Shown here one piece after another: positions 1 through 8,224 of a stretch of 64,000 bases of DNA. How positions within the stretch are numbered: position 1 is the stretch's first letter; every line of letters starts with the position of its first letter. The position numbers were made by a program, and so were the translations under genes. The DNA is from CAVXTT01 sp963764685 (GTDB lineage: Bacteria > Bacteroidota > Ignavibacteria > Ignavibacteriales > Ignavibacteriaceae), in NCBI GenBank assembly GCA_963764685.1, contig CAVXTT010000021.1:62001-126000 (forward strand). The letters are read 5' to 3'. A model generated the notes under the pieces. The model made no database searches. It saw only the letters and a program-made list of their open reading frames with translations, and had not been told where the DNA came from.

Positions 1-102
1 GGCCTATTATAAACATATTTTCTTCTCTTTCACCCAGGAAGCAAAATAAATTGATTTGCATTGAAATAATCTCAACCCTTCCCGGTATATTATTAACCTT
101 TC

Positions 103-172
103 CATTCATCATCCTACTTTAAACCCATTCATCATCCTGGCAGGGTACTGCCTTTAAACCCATTCATCATCC
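103..172. repeat. Short direct repeat, three copies of CATTCATCATCC
   Basis: The 12-mer CATTCATCATCC occurs at 103-114, 126-137 and 161-172, the last two preceded by TTTAAACC-type text. No gene overlaps it. It is probably an edge of the palindrome-rich intergenic block that follows. Confidence 0.6.
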
Positions 173-193
173 CTCACCCAGCTAAGGAAGCAG

Positions 194-520
194 GGTGCTA
201 GCGAGACAATTGTGCTGCATTTTTCTGTTTGCACTTCATTCAGAGATAAGCATCCTGAAGGAAGCTTCAAGAAAATAAAATTCAATTGGCATTGCCCTCA
301 ACCGGTTTGGAACCGGTTGATCCTGAGAGGCAGTAAAAAATAAACCATCTGACAATATTGTCTCTCTAGCACCCCGTTTGGAACGGGGTGTGGAAATAAT
401 CAATGGGGAATAAGAAAAGAAGAAAAATGTCCCACTCCGGATCATAGCCCTGTGGGGCGATATCCTGAGGCTGTTAAAAGTTTCAGGATGTCGCCCCGAT
501 GGGACTTAAATCATTATGCA
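194..520. repeat. Palindrome-rich intergenic block
   Basis: GGTGCTAGCGAGACAATTGT (194-213) returns in inverted form at about 351-373, giving a long imperfect inverted repeat. Inside are AACCGGTTTGGAACCGGTT (about 300-318) and CCCCGTTTGGAACGGGG (about 372-388). At about 440-510 arms reading GTGGGGCGATATCCTG and CAGGATGTCGCCCCGAT face each other. The style recurs at 14.8-15.4 kb and 41.2-41.5 kb. No convincing gene was seen in 1-739. Confidence 0.65.
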
Positions 521-739
521 ACCAAAATACTATCAATATGCCGCTCCTCTGGAGCTAAGGAATACTTTGGAACATGGTGGATGGAAACATCTACACGATC
601 TTGAACATCTCAATATTCATTTTATATATTTTATATTGAAACCATCTTCATGATAAATAAATCAACGAGGATACAGAAATAAGTTCCAGCTTATTTCTTA
701 TTTTAAAGAGCAAAATTATATTTATTATCCGGGGAAAAT

Positions 740-1009
740 ATGAAAACCGTTCTTCTAATACTTATTGGAAAAAGAAAAGACTCTGCAGTAAAGGTACAGC
801 AGGTACTTACAGCCTGGGGCTGCAACATTAAAACACGGCTCGGCATTCACGACGGTGTTTTGGATAATTGTTCGGATACCGGACTGCTTATTCTTGAGCT
901 TGTCGGCAAGCCGGAGGACAATAAAGAAATCGCAAGAAAAGTTGCCCTGATTCCCGGTGTTTCATCACAACTGGTGGAACTGGCAGTTCCTGCTGAAATG
1001 AAAAGCTGA
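740..1009 (+). CDS. ACT-like small regulator (TM1266 / iron-only hydrogenase regulator type)
   Basis: This 89-residue protein has no signal peptide or membrane segment. Its layout fits the small ACT-fold family typified by TM1266, often called putative iron-only hydrogenase system regulators. Those proteins share an N-terminal hydrophobic strand, a KVQQVL-type helix, a GRxGI-like turn (here TRLGIHDG, residues 33-40), a second strand (LLILELVG) and a closing LPGV-like motif (here IPGVSSQLVELA). Length matches the family (about 80 residues). A GGGG ribosome-binding stretch lies just before the ATG. No hydrogenase gene is nearby, so the target is unknown. The family call is by pattern only. Confidence 0.65.
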   Translation: MKTVLLILIGKRKDSAVKVQQVLTAWGCNIKTRLGIHDGVLDNCSDTGLLILELVGKPEDNKEIARKVALIPGVSSQLVELAVPAEMKS

Positions 1010-1206
1010 AAGCCGGAAATCTTAACACGGCAATCCCCTGATCCCGGCATCGCCTCTTTAAATATCTAAAAACTTCTTTGTACAGATAGACAGCGATGAA
1101 TAATCCCTTTTATTCTAACCGAAGCCGCCTGCCTAAAATCCACAACGACCAGTACCATCAAAAATTTTCGCCGGCATTGTAAAAAACTTTTACTAAAATT
1201 ATAATA

Positions 1207-1308
1207 TCTACCCGTCATCTGCCCGTGATCTACCCCTGATCTACCCCTCAAAAATGGGGTAATCTGAGGGTTAGATAACAGGTACCCTGCGGATACATTA
1301 CGGGTAGG
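1207..1308. repeat. 11-nt phased direct/inverted repeat array (array A)
   Basis: Four contiguous 11-mers run from 1207 to 1250: TCTACCCGTCA, TCTGCCCGTGA, TCTACCCCTGA, TCTACCCCTCA. After a short turn, inverted-type 11-mers follow on nearly the same grid: AATGGGGTAAT (1253-1263), TGAGGGTTAGA (1265-1275), TAACAGGTACC, CTGCGGATACA, TTACGGGTAGG (1298-1308). The complement of the last is close to the first unit, so the array can fold into one long hairpin. It ends 169 bases before the 1478 start. The 1010-1206 segment shows no gene. Confidence 0.85.
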
Positions 1309-1477
1309 TGCTAAATTTTTGTCTTTTGAAAATATTAAGGCATATTGGTGCCGGAATTATTAAAATTCCGAAACAGTTAGGCAAAAAAACAGGAGGAAAT
1401 AAAAAAGGTGGAACAATTTCTTAAATTTCATTCAGCACTTCTCAAATCATCATCATCATTCAAAAAGGGGGATCATC

Positions 1478-2155
1478 ATGGCTCGTTTTAAAAAGATCAT
1501 GTTTGGTATGCCTATAGGAAAGCTCAACGGACTTGTCTTCAAGGTACGAAAAGGAAAGCCGTATATTTGTACTGAACCTATCTATAATTCATTCACCGAT
1601 TCACCGGTAGTACACGAGAACAACAGTAAATTCGGATTTTTTGCACCTCTCACCAGTGCAATTCAGAGAGATTACTTTCTGAGACAGATATGGGAGGGGA
1701 CAAAAGTTAAAGGAGATACCCCGCGGCATAAGATCCAGCATATAAACTGGCATATAATCGATTCGGCAAGGAATTTAGACAATCTAAAACTTGTCCCATT
1801 CGAAAATCTGTTCCAGCCGGGGATCCCGGAAACGGTTTTCGGTGAAGAGCTGCTTACGCTTACCTTCCCCCCTTTTGGGATTAATTATAAGCAGAAAACC
1901 TATCCGCTTATTTCAGCACATGGTATTTTATACTGGCACTCGCGTAAACCCGAAGCACCCACTGGCAAGTCCCATTTTTTCCAGGATGTGTGCTCTGCCA
2001 GGATACCTTACCGGAACGGAGAGGAGCATATATTCGAGATTGACTGGGACCCTATGGCACAAAGCGTGTTTACGTCGAAGCAGTTTTGCCTGACATTGAT
2101 CCTCGAAGACAAAGTCGGCAAGCCTTCTATCTGCTCGGCGAATGTTATGATATAA
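1478..2155 (+). CDS. DUF6266-like protein, paralogue 1
   Basis: 225 residues, cytoplasmic by sequence (no signal peptide or membrane helix). A basic N terminus carries the pattern MARxxK..FxMPxGKL..V.K.R.G.PYI (residues 1-30), which resembles the GK(V/L)G...YI start of the DUF6266 family of Bacteroidota. The central and C-terminal parts are beta-rich with HINWHI, ISAHGI and FCLTLILED motifs. A paralogue of identical length is at 25618-26295 and shares these motifs (HINFSL, VSAHGI, LCFTLLIEN). A GGGGG ribosome-binding stretch lies 8 bases before the ATG. Function of the family is unknown. The notable point is the phased repeat array just upstream, which the paralogue also has. DUF6266 assignment is tentative; the paralogy is clear. 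Confidence 0.75.
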   Translation: MARFKKIMFGMPIGKLNGLVFKVRKGKPYICTEPIYNSFTDSPVVHENNSKFGFFAPLTSAIQRDYFLRQIWEGTKVKGDTPRHKIQHINWHIIDSARNLDNLKLVPFENLFQPGIPETVFGEELLTLTFPPFGINYKQKTYPLISAHGILYWHSRKPEAPTGKSHFFQDVCSARIPYRNGEEHIFEIDWDPMAQSVFTSKQFCLTLILEDKVGKPSICSANVMI

Positions 2156-2457
2156 TTCGATTGATATATAAATATCAGATAGAAAAAAATTCCGGGGTCC
2201 GCATGAGTATCGGATCCCAGTACAAATATTGATTATACTAAGGCGGATGGGCAGTCCTTTTTAATTTCCCCCCTTCTACCCTTTCTTAACAATTTATAGA
2301 TCCGGCCGCCGTTTACTGTCCCTTTGAAGGAAGGCAGGATACTGTTTAATACCACAAAAATGAATTGTGAGTTTAAAGTAGAACAATAAGATTATTCGTA
2401 AATTAGAATAGAGAAATTTTAAAATTCCAAATCCAATTTGGAGAAACCGGAGAAAGT

Positions 2458-4455
2458 ATGAACCGCATATTTGACAAAGGGAGATTTAATAATATAATCA
2501 GGTTAGTTTCTTTCCTGATTATGATTTTTCTAATTTCACCTGATCTTATTTTACCCCAGCAAAAAAGCACACCGCCTGACCCAAAAGCGCATCACGAAGT
2601 TAAAGATGATGATTATATCCCCGACTTAAGGGAAAGTCAGAAAAGATCGCCAGCTTATCGTTATACAATGAATAGCATTACCACTGTGCAGGTAAATGTT
2701 GACGCTAACGGGTTAAACATAGTTGGGGATGCAGCAAATGAACCTTCAATTGCTGTTGACCCGAATGACCCGAACAGGATGGTTATAGGATGGCGGCAGT
2801 TCAATACAATTAATAATAACTTCCGCCAGGCCGGATATGGTTATACAACAAACGGTGGACAGAACTGGACATTTCCGGGTGTTATCGAGCCTGGTATATT
2901 CCGTTCAGATCCGGTGCTGGACAGCGATGCTGATGGAAATTTTTATTACAACAGCTTAACAAACAGCCCGACATATATGTGCAAGGTATTTAAATCAAGT
3001 ACCGGGGGATCGGCCTGGAATACCGGAACCTCTGCTCAGGGGGGAGACAAACAATGGATGACAATTGACAAAATAAACAGTTCCGGGACAGGAAATATTT
3101 ATGCTTACTGGACCAGTTCCTACAGTGTTTGCTATCCTGGTTTTTTTACCCGCTCGACTAACGGCGGTGCAAGTTTCGAAAATTGTATTACAATCCCCGA
3201 GGATCCTTCCTGGGGTACACTTGTTGTCGGACCCGGAGGAGATCTTTATGTAGGCGGATCTATCGGATGGGATTTCGTGGTAGCAAAATCAACAAATGCT
3301 GACTCAAGTGCTGTAATAAGCTGGAGTATGGCTACTGTTGTAGATCTGGATGGTTCTATCACATATGGTATGCCGGTTAATCCTGACGGATTAGGAGGAC
3401 AAACAAATGTAGCGGTTGACAATTCCGGAGGTCCTTATAACGGCAACGTTTACTTATTGTGCTCTGTAGAACGGAATTCTAATTCTGATCCTCTTGATGT
3501 AATGTTTGCCCGCAGTACAAACGGAGGTCTTACATTCAGTTCACCTGTCAGAATTAATACTGATATCGGTAATACGAAATATCAATGGTTCGGAACAATG
3601 TCGGTTGCCCCGACCGGACGCATCGATGTAGTCTGGCTGGATACACGTGATAATCCCGGATATAATTTATCGGCTTTGTATTACTCAAATTCGAAAGATG
3701 GAGGTATAACCTGGTCGCCTAATGAAAGATTATCCGATTATTTTAATTCTCTTGTCGGCTGGCCGCAGCAGCAGAAGATGGGTGATTACTTCCATATGAT
3801 TTCTGACAGCACCTGTGCATACCTCGCATGGGCAGCCACATTTAATGGTGAAGAGGATGTTTATTTCAGTAAAATAGTCGATACAACAGCCGTTCCTGTA
3901 GAACTTGTTTCATTCTCAGCTTCCGTTGGTCCAAATGCTGTAACTCTTGACTGGACGACAGCAACAGAATTAAATAACCGCGGCTTTGAAATTGAGAGAA
4001 GCATTGATAGAACTAATTGGAAACCGGTTGGCTTCAAAGAAGGAAAAGGAACAACATCGGATCCCCAGCATTATTCTTATTCAGATATAGTGTCGGATAT
4101 TGCAGCATCAAAACTATACTATAGATTAAAGCAAGTTGATTTTAACGGCAGTTTTGAATATTCGAATATTATAGAAGTTGAAATTGCCCCGTCGGCATAT
4201 TCACTTTCACAGAATTATCCTAATCCTTTTAATCCTGTTACAAGTATCAAGTATCAATTGCCGGCTAATGCTTTTGTTTCAATAAATATTTACGACGTAC
4301 TTGGTAATGAGGTTGCGGCTTTGATTAACGAAGTAAAACCTGCCGGATCTTATGAGCTTCAATTTGATGCAAGTGCATTAACCAGCGGAGTTTATTTCTA
4401 CAGACTGCAGGCCGGAGATTTTATCGACGTTAAAAAAATGATATTGATGAAGTAA
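2458..4455 (+). CDS. Secreted BNR-repeat (sialidase-like propeller) protein with T9SS sorting domain
   Basis: 665 residues. A hydrophobic segment at about 14-33 is the export signal. Asp-box/BNR motifs (S/T-x-D/N-G-G-x-x-W/F) occur near 128-139, 230, 355 and 415 (for example TNGGQNWTF and SKDGGITWSP), indicating a sialidase-like beta-propeller. No complete set of sialidase catalytic residues was identified, so enzymatic activity is not claimed. From about 485 a linker domain (VPVELVSFSASV, TATELNNRGFEIERS) common to T9SS cargo leads into the C-terminal type A sorting domain with NYPNPFNP and a GVYFYRLQAGDF end. The product should be exported by Sec, carried across the outer membrane by T9SS and surface-anchored or released. 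A hairpin terminator follows within 10 bases. Confidence 0.85.
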   Translation: MNRIFDKGRFNNIIRLVSFLIMIFLISPDLILPQQKSTPPDPKAHHEVKDDDYIPDLRESQKRSPAYRYTMNSITTVQVNVDANGLNIVGDAANEPSIAVDPNDPNRMVIGWRQFNTINNNFRQAGYGYTTNGGQNWTFPGVIEPGIFRSDPVLDSDADGNFYYNSLTNSPTYMCKVFKSSTGGSAWNTGTSAQGGDKQWMTIDKINSSGTGNIYAYWTSSYSVCYPGFFTRSTNGGASFENCITIPEDPSWGTLVVGPGGDLYVGGSIGWDFVVAKSTNADSSAVISWSMATVVDLDGSITYGMPVNPDGLGGQTNVAVDNSGGPYNGNVYLLCSVERNSNSDPLDVMFARSTNGGLTFSSPVRINTDIGNTKYQWFGTMSVAPTGRIDVVWLDTRDNPGYNLSALYYSNSKDGGITWSPNERLSDYFNSLVGWPQQQKMGDYFHMISDSTCAYLAWAATFNGEEDVYFSKIVDTTAVPVELVSFSASVGPNAVTLDWTTATELNNRGFEIERSIDRTNWKPVGFKEGKGTTSDPQHYSYSDIVSDIAASKLYYRLKQVDFNGSFEYSNIIEVEIAPSAYSLSQNYPNPFNPVTSIKYQLPANAFVSINIYDVLGNEVAALINEVKPAGSYELQFDASALTSGVYFYRLQAGDFIDVKKMILMK

Positions 4456-4461
4456 AAATTT

Positions 4462-4488
4462 AAGGGAGCTTCGGCTCCCTTTTTTTAT
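4462..4488 (+). terminator. Rho-independent terminator
   Basis: AAGGGAGC-TTCG-GCTCCCTT followed by a T-run, directly after the 4455 stop codon. UUCG tetraloop. Confidence 0.9.
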
Positions 4489-4547
4489 ACTAAATTTCTT
4501 ATTTTGGGGTTAAATTCTTAATAGTTAAACAAAAACCAAACATAATT

Positions 4548-5036
4548 ATGAGAACCAAAATTATTAATGGAGTATTATTATTTTATTTGATGTCTTTAAT
4601 ACTTGCCTGTAATACAAAAAACCCGGAACCAGCTGTAGTAATTGACAAAGAACAAATAAAAAAAGAAATTCAAGCCAAGGAAAATGAATTTGCTGAGACC
4701 TACAATTCCGGAATAGCAAAAAATATAGGTTATTATGCAGATGATGCGATAACCTTTTCTCAAAACAGAGCACCATTAGTTGGCAAGACAGCAATTTTAG
4801 AATATTTAATGGCAGACCTGGATCCAACTACCAAATCCAATAAAATATCGTTTACAACTAACGAAATTTTCGTATCAAATGATGGAAACCAGGTGGTTGA
4901 GATTGGCTATTATAAAGTAGTTGACTCTACTAATACTGCTGTTAATACCGGAAATTATATGGTTCTGTTTGAAAAAAGAAACGGGAAATATGTCTGCGTC
5001 AGGGATATGAGTGCTTCTGATATGCCGCTTGAATAA
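4548..5036 (+). CDS. NTF2-like (DUF4440/SnoaL-type) lipoprotein
   Basis: 162 residues. A signal peptide ends in the lipobox LILAC (Cys21), so the protein is likely lipid-anchored. The mature part begins with a Lys/Glu-rich helix (IKKEIQAKENEFAETYNSG), then YYADDAITFSQNRAPLVGKTAILEYL and three strands ending FEKRNGKYVCVRDMSA. That order of helix, ADDA...G.. turn and curved sheet is typical of NTF2-like DUF4440/SnoaL proteins. Such proteins bind small ligands or are stand-alone domains of unknown role. The gene lies between two strong terminators and appears to be transcribed alone. Confidence 0.75.
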   Translation: MRTKIINGVLLFYLMSLILACNTKNPEPAVVIDKEQIKKEIQAKENEFAETYNSGIAKNIGYYADDAITFSQNRAPLVGKTAILEYLMADLDPTTKSNKISFTTNEIFVSNDGNQVVEIGYYKVVDSTNTAVNTGNYMVLFEKRNGKYVCVRDMSASDMPLE

Positions 5037-5060
5037 AAAGACGATGAATATGTTTTTAAA

Positions 5061-5093
5061 AGAGGCTGTCCTTTTCAGGGCAGCCTCTTTTTA
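5061..5093. terminator. Strong hairpin terminator between convergent genes
   Basis: AGAGGCTGTCC-TTTT-CAGGGCAGCCTCT followed by TTTTATT on the + strand and preceded by an A-rich stretch, so it can serve both the 4548 gene and the minus-strand locus ending at 5122. Confidence 0.85.
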
Positions 5094-5121
5094 TTGCATA
5101 ATTTTTATAAAATACTGTTGA

Positions 5122-6166
5122 TTATCGTCTTCTGCCTCTTGACTGATTCCTCGATGCTGTCGAAGGACCTCTTGACTGAGTAGTTGTAGGCTTCTTCATT
5201 GTGTTCGAATTATCTTGACTGGTTATTTGTCGACTTATTCATTGTGTTCGAAGGACTCTTTGACTGATTAGTTGTCGGCTTATTCATCGTGTTCGAAGGT
5301 CCTCTTGACTGATTAGTCGTCGGCTTATTCATCGTGTTCGAAGGTCCCCTTGACTGATTATTTGAAACGTTATTCCTATTATAATTACCGTTGGCATTAT
5401 TATGGTTCACGGTATTGGAACTATTCCTGGAATTATTGTAATTATTATAATTATTTGTATTATGAACCACAACTGGTATGTCCTACCATGATACCGCCAT
5501 ATAACCACCATGGTGATAATAATTGTTATGACGATAAATGCCAACTGCCATTACTGTAAAAGCTGCAAAATAGGGCGGATAATATCCGTAATAATAAGGA
5601 GGATAATAGGGCACATAAGCAGGTGAATACACATATTGCACGATTGGTGCTGATTCAACCACTACAACAGTTGTGGTTGACTCGCACAGTAACAGTAACA
5701 GGTTCGGAACCGGTATACCCGGGATTAGCAGTAACTGCGAGGTTTTAGGTTCTACAACATAATCTTTACCATACAAATCTTCATCTCCTACAATTTGCAT
5801 AGTAACTTTGTCATTTTTATCCTTCGATACTAATATGACCGCAACATCCTGTGTCTCTTTTTCTGCTACGTCAACCTGGAGTATAAATGTAAAATCCTTA
5901 TCTTCCTGCTTTGTAACAACCTTGATGAAATCAACTTTTTTATCCAGATTCAAATCCAGGTTATTGATTCCTGTTTTTTCTTCATTTAATGATTTTTCAA
6001 AATCTTCAATGGTCTTTGACTTCTGAAAAAGATCCAGTACGGCATAAAGATCCAGGTTATCTCCCGGCAAGCCTAATAACGTTGTATCATTCTCTGTTTG
6101 AGGAAAAACAGGGAAACTTAGCAAGCTCATTATCAGCAATAAAGAAGCTAAAAAACTCGTTTTCAT
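5122..6166 (-). pseudogene. Broken secreted protein with Asn-rich repeat tail
   Basis: The N-terminal 227 codons (6166-5483) give a signal peptide and a conserved Bacteroidota-type domain (LPGDNLDLYAVLDLF, NLDKKVDFIKVV, QDVAVILVSK, DLYGKDYVVEP), then a Tyr/Pro-rich stretch (YYPPYYYGYYPPYF). A TGG-TAG at 5483-5485 stops the frame. After TAG the same frame reads DIPVVVHNTNNYNNYN and enters a 15-residue repeat (NQSRGPSNTMNKPTT). A two-base deletion in one 45-nt unit shifts the frame near 5206. In the restored frame it runs to QSRGRRR and TAA at 5122. The ancestral product was thus about 345 residues. TAG could replace a Tyr codon. Function of the family is unknown. Sequence error could also explain one lesion. 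Confidence 0.8.
5161..5383 (-). repeat. 45-nt coding tandem repeat, five copies
   Basis: Copies start at 5161, 5206, 5249, 5294 and 5339 (+ strand CGAAGG/CGAATT...). Spacing is 45, 43, 45 and 45, so the 5206 unit has lost two bases. On the minus strand each unit encodes about 15 residues (QSRGPSNTMNKPTTN). Confidence 0.85.
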
Positions 6167-6529
6167 TGAGATTTTATATTATGAATTTGTTCTCAAAGTT
6201 TACAAAAAATATCATAAGTAATCAATAATTATAATAAGGCCCAATTCATCTTCTTCGTTGATACAAACTTCTTATTTCCTGCCCATTGGATAGTGTTATC
6301 CGATAAATACATTTCATCTGATTACAAAAAGGTAACTAGCAAGCCCAAGGGCGGGCATTACGATAAATTAAATACAGGCCGGTTAAATATCCGGACTATT
6401 CTATATAAAGCTTGTCTCATTCCAAATCTATCATTTCTTTATTATTTTCTTTTAATTAAATTAAACGGTAATACAACTTGTCATACATATTCAATAAGGA
6501 TAATTTAAAATTATGAACAAGATTATTAG
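6167..6529. other. Intergenic, no feature seen
   Basis: AT-rich stretch between the divergent broken gene (5122-6166) and the DUF4256 gene. It probably holds both promoters. No repeat, hairpin or credible ORF was seen; a 71-codon frame at 6293 has no protein-like character. Confidence 0.5.
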
Positions 6530-7087
6530 ATTAAAAAGGAGTTATCATCAAAGCAGCGGGAAGAGCTGCTCAAAGTATTGAAATCGCGTTTTGAGAAAAA
6601 CTTGAACCGTCATAAAGGTCTTGATTGGTCAAAAGTACAGGCAAAGCTGGAAGCTAATTCTGAAAAACTGTGGTCGATCAATGAAATGGAAAGAACCGGC
6701 GGTGAGCCTGATGTTGTTGGTTATGATAAAAAGACGGGAGAATACATATTTATGGATTGCTCTGAGGAAAGTCCCAAAGGGCGCAGAAGTCTTTGTTACG
6801 ACAGTGAGGCGCTTGATGCCAGGAAAGAAGATAAACCAAAAGGTACAGCAATGGATATGGCAGCTTCAATGGGCATTGAGCTTTTAACCGAAGACCAGTA
6901 CCGGGAGCTGCAGGAACTAGGGGAATTCGATACGAAAACCTCAAGCTGGTTAAAAACCCCTTCCGACATAAGAAAATTAGGTGGTGCCATTTTCGGCGAC
7001 CGCCGCTATAACACAGTATTTAAGTATCACAACGGTGCAATCTCTTACTACGCCGCAAGAGGGTTTAGAGGGTGGGTAGGCATATAA
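6530..7087 (+). CDS. DUF4256 family protein, 5' end probably frameshifted
   Basis: The frame matches the DUF4256 family closely, with motifs QREELLKVLKSRFEKN, NRHKGLDWSKVQAKLE, MERTGGEPDVVGYDKKTGEYIF, ESPKGRRSLCYD, MGIELLTEDQYRELQ, GEFDTKTSSWLKTPSDIRKLGGA and a C-terminal YYAARGFRG. It is a soluble protein of unknown function. The family-like N terminus (KKELSSKQREELL) is encoded upstream of the first usable TTG (6578), with no ATG in frame: the frame opens after TAG at 6527-6529. Adding one A to the A-run at 6533-6537 would join it to the ATG at 6513, giving MNKIIRLKKELSSKQ. I therefore read a one-base deletion, real or a sequence error. The family assignment is firm; the start is uncertain. 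Confidence 0.85.
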   Translation: MKKELSSKQREELLKVLKSRFEKNLNRHKGLDWSKVQAKLEANSEKLWSINEMERTGGEPDVVGYDKKTGEYIFMDCSEESPKGRRSLCYDSEALDARKEDKPKGTAMDMAASMGIELLTEDQYRELQELGEFDTKTSSWLKTPSDIRKLGGAIFGDRRYNTVFKYHNGAISYYAARGFRGWVGI

Positions 7088-7156
7088 AAACGTTCGGACA
7101 TGCTTCTATACGCCCTTCGGGCTAATCAGCAACCGTGCGTAAGAATTTACTGTTAA

Positions 7157-7266
7157 TTTGAGTAGTTCCCGCCTGCCTGTCGGCAAAGGCAGGTCTTCGA
7201 GAAACGTATCGAAGTAGGACACTGAGTAGTTCCGAGCCTTCGAGGAACGTATCGAAGTGCCGGGAA
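7157..7266. repeat. Dispersed repeat (CGAGGAACGTATCGAAGTG type), two head-to-tail copies
   Basis: The phrase (C)TTCGAGRAACGTATCGAAGT, joined by ACTGAGTAGTTCC, occurs twice here. The same element in opposite orientation is at 24733-24870 (two copies) and 32555-32612 (one copy). The element is intergenic and non-coding. Confidence 0.75.
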
Positions 7267-7321
7267 TTGGCGATATTAAATCAGGAAAGTATTATTTTTA
7301 TTCTCAAAGAAAGGAAGTTAT

Positions 7322-8224
7322 ATGTCCCAGCTTTGGAAACCGGAGGAAATAGAAATCCTGAAAAAGTTTTATCCGGAAAAAGGTAAAAACTATGTTGCAA
7401 AGCGCCTTAAGCGTGCTCCTGATGCTGTCAGGCAGAAAGCCATAATGCTGAAGCTGTATCATATAAGAGAGGAGTTATGGTCTGAATGGCAAATAAAATT
7501 TCTTAAAAAAAATTACAGCATAAAAACTTGCGCATCCATTGGAAGGAGCATACACAGGAGTGCACATGCTGTTTCTCATATGGCAAACCGGTTAAAATTA
7601 AAAACCGAAGAACATATACCCTGGACAAAAGAACAGGTAAATATACTCAGGATCCTATACCCTCTCCGGGAATTTACAATGAAGGAAATAGTTGAAAAAA
7701 TAGACCACTCCGAATATTCAGTACAACATAAAGCTAAGAGCCTGAATATTAAACGTCCATTAAGCTACAGAAAAGAGGAGGATCTATTTCTTAAAAAGAA
7801 TTACCCCAGGATGTCCAACAAGGAAATGGCATTAAAACTCGGCCGTTCAATACATACAGTCCAGTCTCATCTTAAAGTACTTGGAGTTAAAAGAAGAAAT
7901 CCCCAAAAGTGGACAAAAGAAGAAGTTGAATTCCTGAAAAGGAACTATAAGAATATGGTAACTGCAGATATTGCTAAAAAATTAAACCGTTCTTTCAGCT
8001 CCGTAACTAATATGGCATCGTTCCTGGGAGTACAAAAAAAGCAGTATGAGAAATGGACTGAAGCCGAGAAAGAATATCTGTATAAGAATTATTTAATTCT
8101 GTCACAAAAAGAGATCAATGATCACCTTAACCGCACACAAGGTGCAATACTCAGAAAAGCTCATTACATCATATCCCCAAAGGAATTACGTTCACGCCGT
8201 AGATTGAAATATAAAAAGAAATAA
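7322..8224 (+). CDS. Multi-repeat Myb/SANT-like helix-turn-helix protein (six repeats)
   Basis: 300 residues, no signal peptide, very basic (ends RRRLKYKKK). It consists almost entirely of six repeats of about 48 residues. Repeats start at roughly 5 (WKPEEIEILKKFYP), 53 (WSEWQIKFLKKNY), 101 (WTKEQVNILRILYP), 150 (YRKEEDLFLKKNYP), 197 (WTKEEVEFLKRNY) and 245 (WTEAEKEYLYKNY). Each repeat has an initial Trp, a first helix, a middle helix of the IAKKLNRS type and a third helix (SVTNMASFLGV) that would be the recognition helix. This is the three-helix SANT/Myb or GcrA-like layout, so DNA binding over several consecutive sites is the likely role. No catalytic domain is visible. The last ~25 codons are duplicated at 16331-16404. 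No partner gene is adjacent. Confidence 0.8.
   Translation: MSQLWKPEEIEILKKFYPEKGKNYVAKRLKRAPDAVRQKAIMLKLYHIREELWSEWQIKFLKKNYSIKTCASIGRSIHRSAHAVSHMANRLKLKTEEHIPWTKEQVNILRILYPLREFTMKEIVEKIDHSEYSVQHKAKSLNIKRPLSYRKEEDLFLKKNYPRMSNKEMALKLGRSIHTVQSHLKVLGVKRRNPQKWTKEEVEFLKRNYKNMVTADIAKKLNRSFSSVTNMASFLGVQKKQYEKWTEAEKEYLYKNYLILSQKEINDHLNRTQGAILRKAHYIISPKELRSRRRLKYKKK

Noticed and set aside
236..445. 69-codon minus-strand ORF
   Set aside because: Runs through palindromes, no ribosome-binding site, no protein-like composition.
1..739. CRISPR-like array suggested by the repeated CATTCATCATCC
   Set aside because: Only three short copies with unequal spacing (23 and 35), no cas gene, no regular spacers.
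1207..1308. Reading the 11-nt arrays as CRISPR arrays
   Set aside because: Units are contiguous without spacers, only 11 bases long, and half are inverted; no cas gene is present.
5483..5485. TAG reassignment or pyrrolysine at the amber codon
   Set aside because: Other genes in the window end with TAG normally, no pyl genes or tRNA-CUA are seen, and the same gene has a second lesion.
6293..6508. 71-codon ORF in the gap before the DUF4256 gene
   Set aside because: AT-rich, no recognised motif and no ribosome-binding site.
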